Origin: Trichopria drosophilae
Taxonomy: Eukaryota; Arthropoda; Insecta; Hymenoptera; Diapriidae
Assembly: GCA_030407085.1 (NCBI GenBank)
Contig: CM059582.1
Span: 50,677,001 to 50,741,000 of the forward strand
Length of the DNA stretch: 64,000 nucleotides
Reading direction: 5' to 3'
Shown: positions 59,440 through 64,000 of the stretch, piece after piece
How the letters are laid out: every line of letters starts with the position of its first letter
Position numbering within the stretch: the stretch's first letter is position 1
Notes under the pieces: generated by a model
Database searches by the model: none
Seen by the model: the letters and a program-made list of their open reading frames with translations, nothing else
What the model was told of the DNA's origin: nothing
Program-made: the position numbers and the translations under genes

Positions 59440-59900
59440 AAAATATAATACAGATGTATGCGTGTTGCATAACACCTGCGTCGCGTTCGATCGAGCATTT
59501 TCATTGGATTCGAATGTTTGTTTCAGTTCTTATTCAACAGTATCTAGTAACACCGACGTCAGTATTAGTTGATTTTATCACTAGAACAAACTTTTACATA
59601 AATTTGTATCACTTCGACGTAACGACTCATCAAACTTACGTCCGTTACCTGCACTGAAAATTTTAATTGCGAGATAAGGAGCGAGAAAATCGCACATCAC
59701 GCTTTCGCTCGCACGCAAAACTAACTACTCCTAACTTGTGCTCCTAACACATGCAAGTAAGTACACAAGTCGATGCAACAAATTTCATGCGAAGTTCAGT
59801 CGTGACGCAGTCTGTAATACGATGGTCGCAAATATACGCTTCGGTAAAATATGCATCTTCTGCCACGCTTTCTCGCGCATTATAAGTGCGCTATTCTACG
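59440..59900. promoter_or_regulatory. CpG-richer patch, possible enhancer or promoter
   Basis: CTGCGTCGCGTTCGATCGAG, CACGCTTTCGCTCGCACGC and CGCTTTCTCGCGCATTATAA stand out against AT-rich flanks. A 67-aa plus frame crosses it without a known family. Confidence 0.3.
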
Positions 59901-61869
59901 GGCTATAAACATTTTTCAAGAATCTTTATTTGCAGCTGATACTCGACATCGATCAATCTCGACTTTATAAATTTCGTTTTTTCAAATGTCTTTGAAGAGC
60001 AAAAATAGAAATATATGATATAAAAAATGGTTGGACATTTTCTTGACAAGTATGTGAGAATTTTCCAAAAACAACATATCGAATTTTGAAATTTTCCAAA
60101 ATACGCTGGTGAATTTAGTCTTTTTGAAATGCTAGGTGGAGTTCCAACTCAAAAATGATATCGCACAATATTTAAGGAGGTTGGTATGGTACGTAGGGAG
60201 TCAAGCGCAATTTTCGACCAATTTTGACTAGTTCAGTATCGTTCGGAAGTCGAATAATGGCTTCTAACCTGTACGATAATGAACTTTTGACAAAAATGTC
60301 ATAGAAGTTCTCTTACGTAGCGTATCCAATCGATTTAATTCTTTCTCTGGAACATTTATTATATATTTTTCTTTAGTCGACATGAATTTTAAGTAAATCT
60401 ATTTAATAATTCTGTGCAAATCTCGCATATAACGACTTGAAAAATGCGATTACATAAGACACCATGTTAATAGGCACAAAATGTTTTTCATAATTTCTCA
60501 ACACTGAGGTATCCAGATGACTCAAAATTTTTAGCGAATATAATTTGCATTTTATATTCATGTTTAGTAATTTTTTCGTCAGAATCTGTTTGTTAATTCT
60601 TAATCATACCAACATTCTTAATTGAAGTTGGGTATAATGGATGCATTTAGTGAAAGCTAGTTGTGAAATTTGTCAATATAGGGAAAGCAATGACACGATT
60701 GTGCTCTGTTTCTTTATAATTGCTTTTCGAGTGAAAATAAGTTAAACAAAAATGACACCAAACTCTGCCACTTTTCATGTGTACGTATTCAAAGATATAA
60801 AATGTTTATTCGAAATTCGTAGTTGATCCTTTTCAGCAGAAAAATGCGAACTTTAATTTTTTAGATTACGTCCAGGGCGTCTTCATTAGTTCGATCTTGA
60901 CAGGTACATATTGATAACAACCATGTATTAGTGACTAATCCTGAGCCCAATTAAACGGTTTCTGCTAAGCCCAGCATTTATTATTATTTGTTATTGTTAT
61001 TATTTACTTCCCACAATTTGCCTAATTAAGACACCCCGACTGTAATGTTTGCAAGAATTAAAATGTTATGCAGTATTTACGTAATGTTAATAATAGATGC
61101 GCAAACGAAGTGTACATGTGAACATACAATCTGTTTTGAAAAAGTGCGTGCATGTTACACTTATTAATGTTCAAAAGAGTTTTTTTGTATTATCTAAAGC
61201 AATTCAAGAAATTCATCTATGTTTTATAGATGTTTTTAAAAAACTTTAAGACCGTATAAAATAAGTGAATCTTGGTTTTTTCGGTCATTATAATGAAGTA
61301 GACAATAATAAATATTGTAAACAATAACATTGCAAATAATTTTTAAAAAATACCAAGATCTACTTCACTTCAAATTACTTTCTCATTTGTATTAACCTTT
61401 TGTTTTCAAATTAACATTTTACAAATTTTTATCGCCAATTAAAAGTGAATAATACAAAAAAAAATTATCAAAACAAATCTAAAAACCTTGGGTCGACTTT
61501 TTTAACCTGTCTCGTTACGAATTTCGCAAATTTCATCCATTGTACACATCCATACCAAATTATATCATTATAATGCGATCAATCAACGACACGATCTCAA
61601 CGTGAATCATCACAACATCATTGTCATATTTAATGGGTTGATAGCATTCTACTTGAGCGACGAACATCCAATGCAATACAAATTTTCACATTGAGATTCT
61701 GGGCGCGCAAGGCCTTAACAATATGCAGTAAAGCTCAGTAGACCGATGCGAAATGCGTATTAGACACGTGTGTATAGTTCAAAGAATATTTCATCTTCAT
61801 AATGAAATTGTTGCATTTTTAACCTATTTTTTTGTAATATTGTCTTAACAATACTAGTTTCCATTTTGC
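59901..61869. other. AT-rich non-coding stretch
   Basis: No gene or clear repeat seen; several TTGTTATT-type low-complexity runs near 60980. Confidence 0.45.
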
Positions 61870-61995
61870 GAAACCTTCGTAAGTCTTTCGGCAGTCTTAG
61901 TGAGCGGTGCATCGTTGCACTGTTACTTAATTATTAGCGCATGTAACGTGATTAAGAGACATTGCATTCCTAACGAAGAAGTTTCCACCTGTTCT
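61870..61995. promoter_or_regulatory. GC-richer short patch with E-box
   Basis: TCGGCAGTCTTAGTGAGCGG, GCGCATGTAACGTG and CCACCTGTTC: less AT-rich than its surroundings and without repeats. Possible regulatory element. Confidence 0.2.
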
Positions 61996-62325
61996 CAAAC
62001 ATCTATTGTTCCCTACTTTTTTGCATTAAAATGTCTCTTATTCAACAAAATCGTTTTTTGACAATACGATCAAATTAGCTTTGTAAAAAATGTTGGTATA
62101 AGGTATAATTACGAGCTATGTTGTACGATTGGATTGTTCTAGTCAGAATTGAATTTAAATGGCCTCTTAACCAAAAATGGCGGCTATGAATTAAAAAAGA
62201 AACACCGGTAATTTCGAAACCTTTTCTTTAATCAAATTTTTTCATATTGAAAAAGTAATGGAACGATAAAGAATGTGAACCAAAATGGCATAAAATATAA
62301 GACCAATAATTATTAAGAAGACTAT

Positions 62326-62661
62326 AAGATCTCTCTTAAGGGTTCTAAAGTGGTCCGCCGGTAAGGTAGGAAGGTTTACTAAAAAACGTAAATAAAAGAT
62401 GACTGAATAACATTTTTAAAATTCGGGTTATTTAAACCGTTTCCTAGAAAATACCAAAGATATTACTTGAGAACTGGAAATTCTCGGTCAGTTCTCAATT
62501 AATATTTTTGGTATTTTCTAGGAAACTGTTTATAGTGCTTAGAATTTCCTTTACAGAGCCCGAATTTTGAAAAATCGATTCAGTCCTTTTTTATTTGCGG
62601 TTTTTAGTAAAAATTCCTACCTTATCGTAAGAGCACTTTAGATCCCCCTAAAATTCTTAAA
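62326..62661. repeat. Near-complete hairpin foldback, ~155-bp arms
   Basis: The left arm (TCTAAAGTG, TAAGGTAGGAA, TTTTTAAAATTCGGG, TTTCCTAGAAAATACCAA, TTGAGAACTG) is mirrored by the right arm up to a loop of about 20 bases near 62485. If transcribed it would form one long hairpin. Confidence 0.75.
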
Positions 62662-62899
62662 TTGAAATCTCCGAAATTACTCTGTATGGAAGGGATAATT
62701 GGATCAATATTAGTTAAAATGGTAATGTCCGCTTTTGTAGAAAGAGAAATTTCACTTTTATACAGTGAGATTTCGGAGGTTTCACTTTAAGTATTTTAAG
62801 CGTTTTAATCAGTAAAAAATGTCCTCATGGTCACGCATAACTTATATACCGATAAAATCGAATAAAAGAATGGCAACACATAATTTTTGTCAAAAATTC

Positions 62900-63290
62900 T
62901 ATTCTCGCCTCAAACATAAAAATGGCATATGCAATACAGGCCAGAGTGGTGTTTTGGAACATTTCAAAATGGCCGTCAAAATGGTGACTGAAAACTGGAC
63001 AAACATTGATAATTCGAATCAAAAAGCTGGTAAAGAAAATTGGTGTTCTATTCAATTGGTTTTGAGGTCAAATTGTTGATATTTGACGTCTTCAAAAAGT
63101 TGGTAAGGTAGGTTGTTGAAATCCACGATGGCGGATTCAATATGGCGAGTAAAAACTCGAAATCATCGGGATTTAATAAAGAATTATCAGATAAATGCCT
63201 AAAATTAATTTACGTGGGTTTTAGATATTACTGATCATGATTCTGAAGCGAGATTTACAAAATTCAATATGGTGGACAAATTTTTGAATA
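62900..63290. repeat. ATGGCGG-type repeat fragment
   Basis: CAAAATGGCCGTCAAAATGG, CGATGGCGGATTCAATATGG and TTCAATATGGTGGACAAA recur as in the 43660 family. An 86-aa plus frame (62819-63079) overlaps it and shows no known family. Confidence 0.4.
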
Positions 63291-64000
63291 TGTTTAAAAA
63301 ATCAATCGATTTTCATTTTCATTCTATCATTTCATTAAAAAAGTTCCATTAGTATTAAATTATTACTTGTTCAATATTAAACCCTTTATTGTTGAGAATG
63401 CTCGAAAGTAAATAAAAATCGAATTTCTTCGACTTAATTGGGTGAATTCATTAATGCCAAATTTTTAATTGCTGTCAGCTACTTTAGTAACCTCAATTAT
63501 ATTTTTATTCCCTGAGATGAAAAAATATCTGCAATTTTTGCATAGTATCTTCAAGTTCAAATAAAAAAAAATATATGCTGCAGATTATATTGTTTTTATT
63601 ATTAATATAGTTTCTGGAGTCTCGACAGACAAAACATTGAAAATTCTTTTGAGTTTTAATAGCTATGCAGACTAAAAAGGGCATTCACTTATCGAAAAAT
63701 CATTCTTCAACCATGTGCCATCAGATTTTAATTTCTTATGCGATCGATTACCAATATTAACTGTCGCAGAATTAATGTATGATTTTATAATATTCAGAAA
63801 GGCTTCCGACAATATTCTGCAATGGAAATCGTGTTTTTTACCATTTTTATAAAATTCATCTCTATTTCATTTGTCCAATGTTTTGATAACTGAAATCGAT
63901 ACTTCTCTTTTCTGTTCTCATTTTGGACATACTTGAGAGTTTTTCTGAAATTCCTACTGCATATGACGAGAATATTTTTAAATAATGGTTTTCTTTTTCT

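Noticed and set aside
62819..63079. 86-aa plus-strand frame
   Set aside because: Overlaps an ATGGCGG-type repeat, with a second open frame on the other strand.
1..64000. CRISPR array, rRNA, intact transposase, reverse transcriptase or viral gene
   Set aside because: None seen on either strand; no regularly spaced identical repeats with unique spacers, and no long coding frame.

Overview
This is an AT-rich (roughly 70% A+T), gene-poor eukaryotic window with spliced genes, GT-AG introns, AATAAA-type 3' ends and many small palindromic transposon remnants. The style and the one recognisable protein point to an insect. Hymenoptera is a guess from composition, not something the sequence proves.

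Two genes can be supported. (1) A minus-strand gene reads from 26633 down to 18516. I rebuilt it from 12 coding exons whose splice sites and phases all agree. It predicts a 545-residue type I membrane protein: a signal peptide in exon 1, an ectodomain of about 360 residues with seven cysteines and three N-glycosylation sequons, one transmembrane helix at about residues 383-404, and a Ser/Thr-rich cytoplasmic tail of about 140 residues ending in a basic cluster. I do not recognise the family, and it is the best candidate here for something undescribed. (2) The first coding exon (33109-33230, plus strand) of an FBXO25/FBXO32-type F-box protein, sitting in a CpG-rich promoter (about 32720-33560). 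No later exon of it could be placed with confidence. A second CpG-rich island (about 6990-8110) looks like another promoter and may fire on the minus strand. Weak exon candidates are listed at low confidence.

Most of the remaining structured sequence is repeats. They include two DNA elements built from a phased 15-16 bp array of CCGACA-like boxes and A-tracts in inverted symmetry (4284-4565, 19908-20264). Several TA-flanked MITEs share a CACT/CACA...GAAAAAA-like end and carry internal palindromes related to GTTAWTTTAAC (1822, 11548, 51067, and a larger mosaic at 33648-35312). Three pogo/Tigger-like MITEs begin with CAGTAG (30141, 33867, 35373). There are long foldbacks (8433, 9401, 31613, 43660, 45393, 50078, 55351, 62326), one of which encloses a 92-94 bp tandem array. 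A tRNA-derived SINE with a 25-A tail lies inside an intron of the membrane-protein gene. No intact transposase, reverse transcriptase, rRNA, functional tRNA or CRISPR array was found.

Layout: 1-18.4 kb is non-coding with repeats and the first CpG island; 18.4-26.8 kb is the membrane-protein gene; 27-32.7 kb is repeat-rich with doubtful exons; 32.7-33.6 kb is the F-box gene promoter and exon 1; 33.6-64 kb is AT-rich repeat-bearing DNA, possibly F-box gene intron in part, with small GC/CpG-richer patches near 45.0, 59.4-59.9 and 61.9 kb that may be regulatory.
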